Assembly (NCBI GenBank): GCA_016584495.1
Contig: WAID01000007.1
Coordinates: 2,218,001 to 2,282,000, forward strand
DNA: 64,000 nt
Origin: Celoporthe dispersa
Lineage: Eukaryota > Ascomycota > Sordariomycetes > Diaporthales > Cryphonectriaceae
Reading direction: 5' to 3'
Both the position numbers and the translations under genes were made by a program. Shown here one piece after another: positions 25,922 to 36,707 of this stretch (the first letter of the stretch is position 1; each line of letters opens with the position of its first letter). The notes below the pieces were generated by a model. It saw only the letters and a list, made by a program, of their open reading frames with translations. It ran no database searches and had not been told where the DNA came from.

Positions 25922-26449
25922 CTTCGATGTTGCGTGTTGCTGGGCGATCTTCTGGTAGACTTGGGGGTCCAATTGGACGAGGGCTTTTCCTCAAGAGCGA
26001 AGACGAGAAAGGTGCAGGTCGGGCTTGGGGAGGTATGAGTCTGAAGACAGCTGGAATAAAGGTCAACGACAAACCTTGGGCGCGGCCCTCTAAAAGCTCA
26101 CGCCCAAGCCTCCAGCAAGAAAAATCGCGGGGTCCTGAAGTCAAAATTTTGGGGGCCCCTGTCCCACTGTCCCGCCGGAATCGGTGCCGCCAGGCCTGTG
26201 ACGTTGTGCTGGAATCCAAGCGCAACCCTTCTATTGGGCCGAACCCCAGCATGGGATCCAGAACGGGAAAGCAAATGTCATAGCGCTGTGCTGAGTGGCA
26301 GTCCTACAGAATACTTACGCGACACAGACGCCTTCTCTACGCGTCGGCTTCACATTTCCCAAGGCTTGCACCTCCTCTCCGTCAGATCCAGTCCACAGAA
26401 TTTATTGTTTCGTCGTCTTTTCATAGACACCCAATGTCTCTCCATGCCT
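25922..26449. promoter_or_regulatory. Divergent promoter region ADE17/PSF1
   Basis: These 528 bases separate the starts of ADE17 (minus) and PSF1 (plus), so they should contain both promoters. No defined regulatory motif was identified by eye. Confidence 0.45.
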
Positions 26450-27259
26450 ATGTACGGTGATCACGGCCTCAAACTGGTATGTCTACGTACGCCACCATCC
26501 CGCATTCCACCACCGCGTTATGCACTAGCCACTCCTCTCTCTCTTTCTCTCTCTCTGACAGTAAACAGGTCGTCCAAGCCAAAAGAGCACAGAACTTGTC
26601 ACACCTGCCACCATACGAGACCGAGCTCGTCCGCGAGGCGGCACGTGAGGTGCGCGACCTAGACCGCGATGTCGCCAACATCTTGGAGCCTTTCCAGGGC
26701 TCCTTCGACCCGAATGCAAACCAGGGCGCGGCCGGCACGCTCCTGACGAATCACTTATCCATGCGGCGGAACAAGCGCTGCCTGCTTGCCTACCATAAGA
26801 CGAGGACAGACAAGCTCGAGGAGCTGGTGTGGCGCGGTGCGGACGTGGTCGACCTCTCTGGGCAGCAGGTCAGGGAAGGGCCATGGGGTGCGAATGCCCC
26901 TGGAGCCGCCGGACGTCCAGCCGATGGCGGGACTAGCAGCCTCAGCCCGCAGGAGGAGGACTACGTCAGGCAGTACGGTGATCTGCTGGCTGCGTATAAA
27001 GGACAATGGACCGATATTGATTTGACGGGGACGCTGGAACCTCCAAGAGATTTGTTCATCGATGTCCGCGTGCTGAAGGATGCGGGTGAGATCCAGACGG
27101 AATATGGGTATGCGACTACTATTCCAGGGCCCCGGACTTCAGAGCTGCGACTGACGACTGTATAGTGCAATCACCTTGACAAAAAACAGCCAGTTCTACG
27201 TCAGACAGGGTGACGTGGAACGACTGATCGCCCAGGGATATCTGCAAAAGCTGGGCTAA
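26450..27259 (+). CDS. PSF1: DNA replication complex GINS subunit Psf1
   Basis: Subunit of the GINS complex, part of the Cdc45-MCM-GINS helicase at replication forks in the nucleus. Three exons are read: 26450-26476, 26569-27107 and 27166-27259, giving 219 residues. The first exon encodes only MYGDHGLKL, the conserved Psf1 N-terminus. The second carries PPYETELVREAAREVRDLD, LSMRRNKRCLLAYHKTR, EELVWRGADVVDL and, after a Gly/Ala-rich linker typical of filamentous fungi, LSPQEEDYVRQYGDLLAAYK and GTLEPPRDLFIDVRVLKD. The third encodes the B-domain end AITLTKNSQFYVRQGDVERL. An in-frame ATG two codons upstream (26444) is possible, but MYGD is the family start. The first intron is 92 nt with a CT-rich acceptor, the second 58 nt. 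Confidence 0.93.
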
Positions 27260-29421
27260 AAGACCATCGTCGTGACTCGGTCTCTTGCTTGCCGTGGAAG
27301 AAGCAGCACGACTCTCCAAAAACCTCTGCTGCCTGGCCCCATACGTACACATGAGCCGCTGTGTGACTGTGATGGCGCATGCAGACGATCGACCGCACAC
27401 CTCATCACACACACACGCACACACACATATAAAAGATATGCGGAGTAGTCAATAGACTACTTCCTGACTGGGTCCCGGCCCTGTCACCCACAATGGCGAA
27501 CGAATGGCGCAAGAGAGTGGATGAGCTGCAGAGCTGTCGCAATATGGCAAAGTCTATGAGCCGAGACCCTACCATTGCATGCTCGTGTGAGCCTTGGCGA
27601 CACGACATCATTGGTATCCGTCGGACCCGTGGGGTGATACTCGTGCACATTTGGAGAAAAGTCATCATGCCGAAAACAGGGTCAATATCGGGATGCGGGA
27701 GGGCATATGCAGTGTCAGAAGACTACATAATACCATGTACTATGTATGTGACCACTCGTGTTGCGACGGAGGCTGCTGCCCACATCCCAAGACGCGTGGA
27801 GAATGCGACTTTCCTACGCCGGCGGCACATGCCGTGTGGAACGATGCTGCTCCACGATGCTCGCTGCAGACACCGCTCACATGACGAGCTGTGATTCTGA
27901 AGTCTAATAGTGCGGGCGGTGCATGAGATACCGCGTGCCATTACCTAATGGCTACAACCTTGACATTAGCTCCCGCACTCGAGCGATGTTCGGGGAGTTG
28001 TTCCTAGGATCTCAAGATGAGGGGCTGCCTAGAATCCCTGGTTCGATATACTATATATAAGAGATACAGTAGTACAGTGTGTTTGGCAATGAGAGATTTA
28101 TTTTTATTTTTTTGGAGGGGGGGAGAACAAGTGAGATTTTCTCGTCAGAGGCCTCAACAGCCTGGCCCGGCTGGACTTGCCATGCTAGGTAGGCTCTGGG
28201 CCTCAGGTGGTTCAATATATAGAATGTCCTTTTTTTCTTCTTCTTTTTTTCTGGATACCTTTTCCTGTACCTTATAGCAGGCCTGACATTCTAGCCAGAG
28301 GAGGTCTCTTGGCGGAACTCCCGAAGGTTACGCTACTAACATAATACTACTGCTTTTGGTACAAAGTAGATTTGGGTCGTTGTATTTTCTCCACATCTCG
28401 CACCGTAAGCGGCTCTCGCCCGTCTCTATTAAGAGCCCACAGGGGGCCTCTCATTCGTCAATTCCACCGCATGGCCTTCCCCGTCCTGCAGAGTGCAGAT
28501 CGAGGCTCTGCTGCTGTCGCTTCCCTTACCTGGTCGGTCTATCTATGTCCTCAATCGTAAAACCATCTTCAGGGCTTTCCCCTCATTAGAGAGGCACCCA
28601 CACCCACACCCTCTTGTGAGCCATGCTGTCCATTGCACCCGCAGCGGGTGGACACTGCTACTGCTGTACGACCAGATCAGCAGGCATGAGCTGTTTGATG
28701 CCATAACAGGCTTGGCAGGGCCGAGTCGCGCGCTTTCCTGGGAAAAGTGAAGCAGAGGCAAAAAAAAAAAAAAAAAGTTGGTGGATCCACCATCCAGCTA
28801 GCCATTGCGCTTTCCACTGCGGGAGGTGTTGTCGCCCCTGAATCCTTGCCATTCCACCTGCTCTTGGGAAATTCTCTTGCATGGACCAGGATCGCTTGTA
28901 CTGGGTGGGCTCGCAAGCACATGCTATCCAGGCAAGCAGCAGCAGGTTGACCTGACCTTCAAGCGAAGGCTAAAACTCCCAATCTCTGGGCCTCGAGATA
29001 ACAGCATTTCCCTCCGTCCACTTCGTCTGGCTGTCTCGAGAGGCCCAAGAGAAGTCACGACCGTTTTGTTTCCCACCTTCTTACTTGGCACGCTGCGGCT
29101 GCAGTGGTCGCTTGCTCTCGTCTCGTGTGGCCTCGTTCATTCCAGCTCCTGGCCCTCGCTCGCCTGTACGGGTCACCTACCAACCTTCACCGGCGTCACA
29201 TTCCGTCATCCTTTGGTGCCAACCTTCCGCTCAACGTCTTATCCCTCAACAAAGACACAGGTGGCTGTCACATGCCTGAGAGGTACACCTGGCTTTCATG
29301 AGCCCCTCCCCTCCATAGCTTCTTCATGAGGTATATTATCGTCAGACTGGCACGAGCCCAGTAGTTGCTGGGCATCCTGGCCTCCGAGCTACACGATAAA
29401 CACCATACAAAAAGTGCAGCC
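27260..29421. other. 2.2-kb intergenic region, no gene seen
   Basis: 3' UTR of PSF1, spacer and leader of the VSB1-like gene. It holds a CA repeat near 27,409-27,428, T-rich patches near 28,093-28,112 and 28,229-28,250, and an A15 run near 28,760-28,775. ORFs in the span have no recognisable domain and overlap on opposite strands. Confidence 0.5.
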
Positions 29422-32400
29422 ATGGCCTCGCCGGGCCTAGGTTTCTCCTGGATCCGTCGACAATCCCTCAACGCCAGGGAGAACGAGAGTTTATCGCCCA
29501 CGCCTGGTGCTTCGAGCCCACCCCGAGCCACTGCTACTCCCCAGAGCATTGGTGACCCGCGGATGCTGTCCTCCTCCACCCCTGCAGCTCACAGGGAACC
29601 TATACGCTCTTTCGTCTCTGGCAGCGTTCGAGATACTCCAGGTATGTACTACGTTCAATTGTGTACCTTGATGGCCCCCTCCCTCGCAGCAGGCTTGTGC
29701 GCCTGGACCTACGCCATAACCGCCGATATTTCGGTTGCGCTCAAGCCATGCACATGAGATGATAAGCTTCGAGTTTACAAGTCAGCATCCTAGACCATCT
29801 ACTATGCTAACTCGAAATTGTACCATGCAGCACCTATCGACAGTGCTCAGTATGCTGCAAGCGTTCGTGAAGACACGGCGGAGCTTGCTTCCTACTTCCT
29901 CTCTGATAAGAAAGGTCCTAGGAGTTCCGACTTCTTGAATCGCCCCAGGAGGGGGTCCTCGCTGCGTGGAACGTTGTCAGATGATGAGGACGATACCGAT
30001 CATGCCGGCGGGTCGTCGGACACCATACTTGAGGTGTCCGAGCCCCCCTCCCCGACGAGGATGATGACGTCGACCAGCAGGACGATGGACCTTCGATGCT
30101 TGCGAATATGCTTCGAAGGTCGCCGCCTGAGAGCTACCAAGACCACCTCGCACCGCAGGTCGGGACAGACCAGTCCTTCAGGCAGACGAGGTCCTCGGCA
30201 CCCTTCGAAGGCCGGCCTGGGACAAGTAGGACAGGCCACCCCGAGACTGGCGCTCTGTGGGCTGCGGATGGAGATGTCGCTCCTGAACAAGCCGTTGAGA
30301 CGACCCCGTTGTTGAGACAGAAATCTCAAGCCAGCTCACATCACCGAAATGGTCACGGTCGTGCAGATGCTGGCGATGTGGATGTTGAGGGCCAGAAGCC
30401 ACCAAGACCCAGGAGCTGGCTAGCCGAGAGAGCAAGTCACGTTCAGGGCTTTGCCAAGAGAGCGAGCAATCCTAAGGTGTGGGATGGGAAAGCGCTGGTG
30501 CGCACACTCCTGCTTGATCCGGCCAAGGCCCTCCCAGCTGTCTTCGTGGGCCTCATTCTGAATATCTTGGACGCTCTGTCATACGGCATGATCCTCTTTC
30601 CCCTCGGGAATCCGATATTCGCAAATCTTGGTCCGGCCGGGATCTCCATCTTCTACGTGAGCACCATCGTGTCCCAGGTGGTCTTCTCCACGGGCAGCAT
30701 ATTCAAAGGAGGCGTGGGCTCTGAGCTCATCGAGGTCGTTCCTTTTTTTCACAGCATGGCCGCGACGGTCACGTCTCTGGTTGGCGAGGAGAACCCAGAC
30801 GCGGTGATCGCCACGACCATCTTCTGCTTCTGCCTCAGCTCGCTGATGACGGGCGCTGTCTTCTTCGCGATGGGTGCACTAAAATTCGGGTACCTGGTCG
30901 GCTTCATTCCACGCCACATCTTGATCGGCTGCATAGGGGGCGTGGGCTGGTTCCTGGTGCAGACTGGCTTCGAGGTGTCCGCGAGGCTGGAAGGAAGTTT
31001 TCACTACGATCTTGAGACCCTCCGCCTGCTCTTCCGACCCGGCACGGCACCTCTGTGGACCATCCCCCTTGGTCTTGCTATCGCCCTATTTGTGCTCACC
31101 CAGTCCGACAGGTTCAAGGACAACCACTACGTCCTTCCTACCTTCATCTGCTTAGAACCCGCCATCTTCTGGTTCTTCGTCGTGGTCCTCGACTCACTCC
31201 AACCAGAGCCGCTCCGTGAGACAGGCTGGATATTTGAGGCGCCGCCTGCGGGAGAGACATGGTGGTATTTTTACACCTTGTTCAGTGAGTCCGAATCGTC
31301 TCCGAGCTGACTGACGTGATGGATGGGAAGACTGTCCTGCTGACTCGGGGTTGCAGAATTCAAACTTGTCAGCTGGGAAGCGGTCGCCGAATGTGTGCCC
31401 GCAATGCTTGCTCTGACTTTCTTTGGAGTTCTCCACGTCCCGATCAACGTTCCAGCGCTGGCCCTTCAGACTGGCGAGGACCATGCGAATCTCGACCGCG
31501 AGCTGAAGCTGCACGGTCTGTCAAACTTCCTCTCCGGCTGCGCGGGCAGCATTCAAAACTACCTCGTCTATGCCAACAGTCAATTTTTCATCAAGTCGGG
31601 CGGCAACAGCCGACTGGCAGGCTATCTCCTGGCAGTCGCAACAGGCGTCGTCATGGTCATCGGTCCTGTCATCATCGGGTTCATACCGGTGATGATGGTC
31701 AGAACGCTGATCTTCGTGCTTGGCTTCGAGCTGTTGATGAATGCGCTGTGGGACCCGAGGAAGAAGTTGAACTGGCTCGAGTACCTGACGGTAAGTCATG
31801 GATACATACCCCTTGAGCAATTGGTCGAGGGTGATAGATCCCCACCAGTGGAGATTGATCGCCTGGGTCCCAACAGGTTCTAACACGTTTCAAACAGGTC
31901 GTGATCATTGTCCTCGTCATGGGCATGTACGACTTCGTGGTCGGGATCGGCGTGGGTGTGATACTCGCATTCGTGTCACTGATATTCCAGGCGTCGAGGG
32001 TCTCTGCGATCCGAGCCACCTACTCGGGAGAGGTCGTCGGGTCCACGGTCAGGAGGAACCCCTCTCAGCAGCACTACCTCCAGAAGGTCGGCAACCAGGT
32101 CTGCCTGATCAAGCTGTCTGGCTTCCTCTTCTTCGGGACCATAGTCAGCGTCGAGGAGAAGATCCGGCAGCTCATCGCCGATGATGAGTTTGAGAGGAGG
32201 CCGATCAAGTTCCTGGTCCTTGACCTCAGGCACGTTACTGGTCTGGACTACTCGGCCGGCGAGGCCTTCAGCACCGTCAGCCGGCTCCTAGCCGCAAAGC
32301 AGGTCGCCCTTGTCCTCAGCGGTGTGGATACAGAGGGTCCCCTGGGGCGTGATCTCCTCGCAGCGGGCCTGGGGACGAGCTCCAAGGACACCGAGGTCTT

Positions 32401-33127
32401 CTTCTGGCCCAGCCTCAACATGGCGCTGGAGAGCTGCGAGAACGAGCTCCTGCGGACGCTGTACGCCAGCCAGGAGGCCCTCAGGGGGCCGTCGTCCCGC
32501 AGCGCGGCCACGACAAGCCTCGATGTGCCGGCGGCGAAGAACATGTGGTCAGGGGACTTCGCGGACGACCACGGCCCGTCCCTCCTGGCGAGCTCCCCCC
32601 GCCGCAGCCACCTGCACCAGGCGGCGCGCGAGTCCCTCAGCCAGCGGGAGGTGGCGCGGCTCTCGCGGTGGCAGAACTTCAAGGAGCCCCTGCGCCTCAT
32701 GCTGCAGATCTTTCACGACCTCTCGGAGAAGAACGAGGACTTCTGGGTGCGGGCCAAGGACTACTTCCAGCGGCAGGAGCTCCACCAGGGCGAGGTCCTG
32801 TTCCGGGCGGGCGAGGCGGCGACGGGGTTCTACCTCGTGGAGAGCGGGATCCTCCGCGGTGAGTATGACCTGCCGCAGGGCTGGCTGTATGAGAGCATCG
32901 CGGCCGGTACGACGTGTGGGGAGCTGCCCTTCTTCAGCGACACACCGCGGACGGCGACGGTCAGCGCGGAGAGGGACTGCGTGGTGTGGCTGATGGACCG
33001 CGAGGGCTGGGACGCGCTGCAGAAGAAGGAGCCCGAGGTGGCGCAGGAGCTGCTGAGGATCTCGCTGAAGCTGACGAGCGAGCGCATGAGCGCCATCACG
33101 AGCTACGTGTTGACCATGGCGACCTGA
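29422..33127 (+). CDS. VSB1: VSB1-like vacuolar transporter: SulP, STAS and cyclic-nucleotide-binding-like domains (one frame break)
   Basis: Resembles yeast Ygr125w/Vsb1, a vacuolar-membrane SulP-family protein linked to storage of basic amino acids. Four exons are read: 29422-29641, 29831-31284, 31357-31790 and 31898-33127. A long Ser/Pro-rich cytosolic N-terminus precedes the SulP core (about residues 290-745) with ALSYGMILFPLGNP, GGVGSELIEVVPFFHSMA and LKLHGLSNFLSGCAGSIQNY. A STAS domain (about 767-865) contains IKLSGFLFFGTIVSVEEKI and LVLDLRHVTGLDYSAGEAF. A cNMP-binding-like fold (about 984-1085) has GEVLFRAGEAATGFYLVESG and GELPFFSDTPRTATV. The frame breaks at about 30,042-30,053, where one C seems missing before DEDDDVDQQDD; corrected length is 1112 residues. 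The first intron (189 nt) is the least certain junction. The substrate is inferred from yeast. Confidence 0.88.
29642..29830 (+). other. First intron of the VSB1-like gene (others at 31285-31356 and 31791-31897)
   Basis: The donor is GTATGT and the acceptor ATGCAG with a GCTAAC branch-like sequence about 30 bases before it; the intron is phase 1. At 189 nt it is unusually long, so a small internal exon remains possible. The other two introns (72 and 107 nt) have donors GTGAGT and GTAAGT and join transmembrane segments in frame. Confidence 0.6.
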
Positions 33128-34238
33128 GGGGGGGTGGAGAGCAAGCACTGACGGAAGAGTTCCAAGAGGTGTGTGTGTGTGTGTGCGTGTGTGTGTGTGT
33201 CTGGAGGGGGCCGAGGGAGCTGCGCAGGTCAACTGAGAATGTTGGACCGAGCGATTACACTTTTTTTTCTTCTTCTTTTTCCCTCCTACGGCATTTGGCT
33301 ATTCAAAAAAGCGGTTCTACATATACCATGTAATTGCACGGATCTCCGGATCACAATGGGCGAGGCCTGGTTATATCTCTCTATGTATGCGTGCCACTGA
33401 AGGTCTTGGAAGGCGGCGTCTTGACAATAAAAAGGCCATGGTGCCGTACCATCAAGTGTGTATGGAGAGGCCAGCGCACCCCATTGTGGCCTGCAGCTGG
33501 GGACAGTGACCACGTCGATGAGAGTGCCACTAAAAACTGGAACTGCAGCAGCGGCCGTGGCGGCGGCTTATCCACCCAGGAGCCTCGGCCGAGAGGGGCC
33601 CACTGGTTACTGGCACTCACTCTAGCACTAGCACTGGCACTATAGTACATGGTAAACCTTAACAAACAAACACACACCCGAGAGAGGACAGAAGACGGGG
33701 AGCCAGCCAAAGTGGATTCGCAGATGCAGCAGCGAGCATGACATATGCCCACGCAAGCACGCAACACCACCCCAACACGGCCGCGCCCTTCTCGCCTCGC
33801 CTGACCTTGAGCGGGTGAGCATCGATCTCGGAGTCCTGCTGGGCGATCGGATCGCTGAGACGCTGCCCTGACCTGGTCGCTGATGTGCGGCCTGGCGTCC
33901 TCTTGTGCGTCGGTCTAGCACGCAGCAGCGCTCATCGAGTCCCGACTGGGCAGGTCTCTCTCCCTGTGTCTGTCTTGCCGTCTCTCTCTCCTCATATCGC
34001 TTGATCCCTTAGTCTTTTAGCCTGCCTTTGTGTGTACAGCCGGAGGAGGTCGCCTTTGGCCTCGCCTCGCCTGGCCTCCCGTCCTCCGCAGGTGGAGGAG
34101 GGGCTCTCAGGGTTGTTCCTTGACCACGCCAGCTCTGTCTCTGCTGGCCCTGGGGCCCTTGCGACAAAACCCATAAAACAGTGCCCCCGGGACCCTTTTG
34201 CCTCGACCCCTCCCCCTCCTCCGGAGGCGAAAGCTGTC
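33128..34238. other. Intergenic between VSB1-like and DUF202 genes
   Basis: It starts with an interrupted GT repeat at about 33,168-33,200 in the 3' UTR, then ordinary spacer. From about 34,000 a pyrimidine-rich leader precedes the DUF202 start. No gene is seen. Confidence 0.5.
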
Positions 34239-36078
34239 ATGGCCGCTGCAGAACAAGAAGGCGAGCCGTCGTCGTCGTCGTCATCTGCTGCTGCTGTTGC
34301 TGCTGCTCAACTCCCGGCCCCGTCCCTACCGTCGACCTCCGACCCGGTCCTCACGACGAGCATCGTCGGCAGCCCTCCTCCTCCTACGAGCTCGAGACCG
34401 CCCACGCTGCAGCTGCGGAGATCGAGCAGTGGGGCTAACAAACACAACGTCACGGGCGCGAGGCTGCTGCGGCGTGTCACCACCCAGGAGAGGCTGGACG
34501 GGATCCTAGAGGTAATACTCTCTCTTACTGCTCCTGCTGCTGCTGCTACCTGCTGCCCTGCTATCACCTCTACTACCATTACCTATATGACCCGTGTCTG
34601 CTGGCCCATAAGCTTTGGCCCCTCGGGCTTCCAAGACACACCCCTCCCCCTTCCCCTATCACGCACGCTACCAAACCTACGGCATTCGTCTCATGACCCG
34701 CGCCAAGGTGCCAGGCCCTTAGTGTCCCGCGTGAACGACCCGCCTCTCTGCTAAATCCTCCGTGCCCTACCACGCAATACTCGGCCCTCCTCCTCTTCTC
34801 TATTGTACTACTCCTCGTCCTCCTCCTCTACATCCCCCCCCCCTCTCTCTCCCTCCCTCCCTCCCCCGTCTTCTCTTTCCTGCTATGCTCGGCTCCTCCT
34901 CCTCCTCCTCCTCCTCCTCCTCCTCCTCCTCCCTCCCCCTGCGAGCTCGATGGCTGCTGACGACCAACCCTCCGGACCACAGCTTGGTAGACAGCGCGCC
35001 GAGAGCATGAGCCTGGACCAGAGCCCACCTGTGTTCAGGAGTCCATTATATCGAGGGAGCGGCAGTGGCACATCACCAATGGGCCGGTCGCCCTTCTCCC
35101 GCGAGCCCGACCTGGACGGGAGCGCGGACCCGCAGGCAGAGGAGCCGAACGAGACGACGGGGATCGTCATGAGCGGTAATAACAACAACAACAACAACCA
35201 CAGCCACAATAAGCACAGCGCGCCCTCGGTCATGAACTACCAGAGCATGGCGCCCATGGACGGGGGCGCGGGCGCGCGGGCGAGGAAGAGCGGTGCTGCG
35301 GTGTCGAGGAGCAGCATCGGCAACGGGCGGAGGAGGGGCACAGGCACCGCGGACGGGGGCGCTGACGAGGTGGACGAGAACGAGCACGAGGAGCGGAACA
35401 AGGAGGCGGAGGCGTGGTGGAAGACGCAGCTGGCCAAGTTCGGCTCGATCGAGCTGGAGAACAAGGGCTCCGTCGCGAGGGATCACCTGGCCCTAGGTTG
35501 GTACCACCTCAACTGCTGGCTGTTGTGCAGGGAGAAGGGGAAGAAGAAAGAAAAAGAAACGAAAGAAGGAGGAAAAAAAAAGTGTCAAGGCTGACCCTGG
35601 TTACAAATCCCAGAACGGACATTCCTCGCCTGGCTGAGGACGTCCCTGTCCTTTGCCTCCATAGGCGTCGCCATCACGCAGCTCTTCCGGCTCAACACCT
35701 CGCTCTCGAGCGACGAGGCCGGCTCGAACGTCCACACGCTCCGGCACCTCGGCAAGCCGCTGGGGGGCGTCTTCCTGGGCATCAGCATCCTGATGCTGTT
35801 CCTGGGCTATCACAGGTACTTCCAGGCGCAGCAGTGGATCATCAAGGGCAAGTTCCCCGCCAGCAGGGGCACGGTGATCCTCGTGTCGCTGGTCGCGCTG
35901 GGCCTGATGGTCGTATCTCTGTGAGTCCACCTTGAAAGGGTTTCCTTCTTTTTTTTCTTCTTCTTTGCTTTTTTCTTTCTTTCAATCTATAATGAAAATC
36001 TAGTTGATAGATTGGCTGACTGGACTTTATCTTAGGGTTGTGGTCCTTTTGGTGCAGCCTGCTGAGAGCGGTAGCTAA
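34239..36078 (+). CDS. DUF202 (YidH-type) membrane protein with long disordered N-terminus
   Basis: Fungal membrane protein ending in a DUF202 domain, a fold found in bacterial YidH proteins and related to the membrane module of vacuolar polyphosphate proteins; its function is unknown. Four exons are read: 34239-34511, 34983-35496, 35614-35920 and 36036-36078, giving 378 residues. The N-terminal ~250 residues are Ser/Pro/Asn-rich, with the recognisable pieces [14 protein letters not shown] and [18 protein letters not shown]. The domain (about 263-370) opens with [20 protein letters not shown] and has three membrane segments (from [32 protein letters not shown] and [20 protein letters not shown]). 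The first intron is 471 nt, holds a CTC repeat and is the weakest junction. The other junctions give an uninterrupted domain. Start is the first ATG in frame after a leader. Confidence 0.8.
34512..34982 (+). other. Long first intron of the DUF202 gene with a (CTC)n repeat
   Basis: The donor is GTAATA and the chosen acceptor CCACAG, phase 0, joining GILE to LGRQRAES. A trinucleotide CTC run occupies 34,893-34,932. The 471-nt length and the existence of other AGs make the exact acceptor uncertain, and an extra exon or a later alternative start is possible. Confidence 0.5.
34893..34932. repeat. (CTC)n trinucleotide repeat
   Basis: About 13 CTC units upstream of the second exon of the DUF202 gene, inside the predicted intron. 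Confidence 0.92.
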
Positions 36079-36707
36079 AGAGGCACCATCCTCATGAGGT
36101 CTCCGAGATCATCTCCACCGTATCTTCTTCTTTTTGTTTTCCCCGGCCTTTTTCCTGTCCTCTCTTCGGAAAGAATCAGGAACAATGTCCTTCTCATGGC
36201 TTCAGGAAGATTCAAGCTCAAGGGCGAGGCGGGCTGGCCAATGGACTGCGGAATTCTGATTTACTGCTCAGCAGGGAGGCGGCGTTGGAGGGGAGGGGGG
36301 GCGAGAGAAAGCATAGCATTGGCGTTTATTCACAAAAATTCCTCACTTTCCCAAAGATGTATATTACTATTCAATTTTTGTATTACCATTGGTTATGTGT
36401 GCTGCGGCGCTGCCTGTAAGACTGTGCACATGTGCTGTTGTTGTTCATTTCTTAACTGAGCTGCTCGTGCTCGAGAGCAGCGCGTGTGATGTACAGTAGG
36501 CAGGCTGGGCAGGCTAGACAGGGTATCGAAGCTCTCAGGTAGGTGGTCCGTGCGCAACCGCCAAAAAAGTTCGAGAGCTGCCATCGTCACCTCCACGCGA
36601 TTCGTCCCCAAAGCCGGCAGAGGAGGAACAATCTCTCTCTTGCCCTCTCACCACCACCACCACACACACACACACACATCCCCCCCGACCCTTCCAAAAA
36701 AAAAGTC
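36079..36707. other. Tandem intergenic region between DUF202 and SOD-fold genes
   Basis: 3' UTR of the DUF202 gene and promoter/leader of the next gene in the same direction. A CA repeat (about 36,660-36,678) lies 30 bases before the ATG at 36,708. No gene is seen. Confidence 0.5.

Noticed and set aside
28037..28060. GGTTCGATA, resembling a tRNA B box
   Set aside because: No cloverleaf arms or A box could be placed around it.
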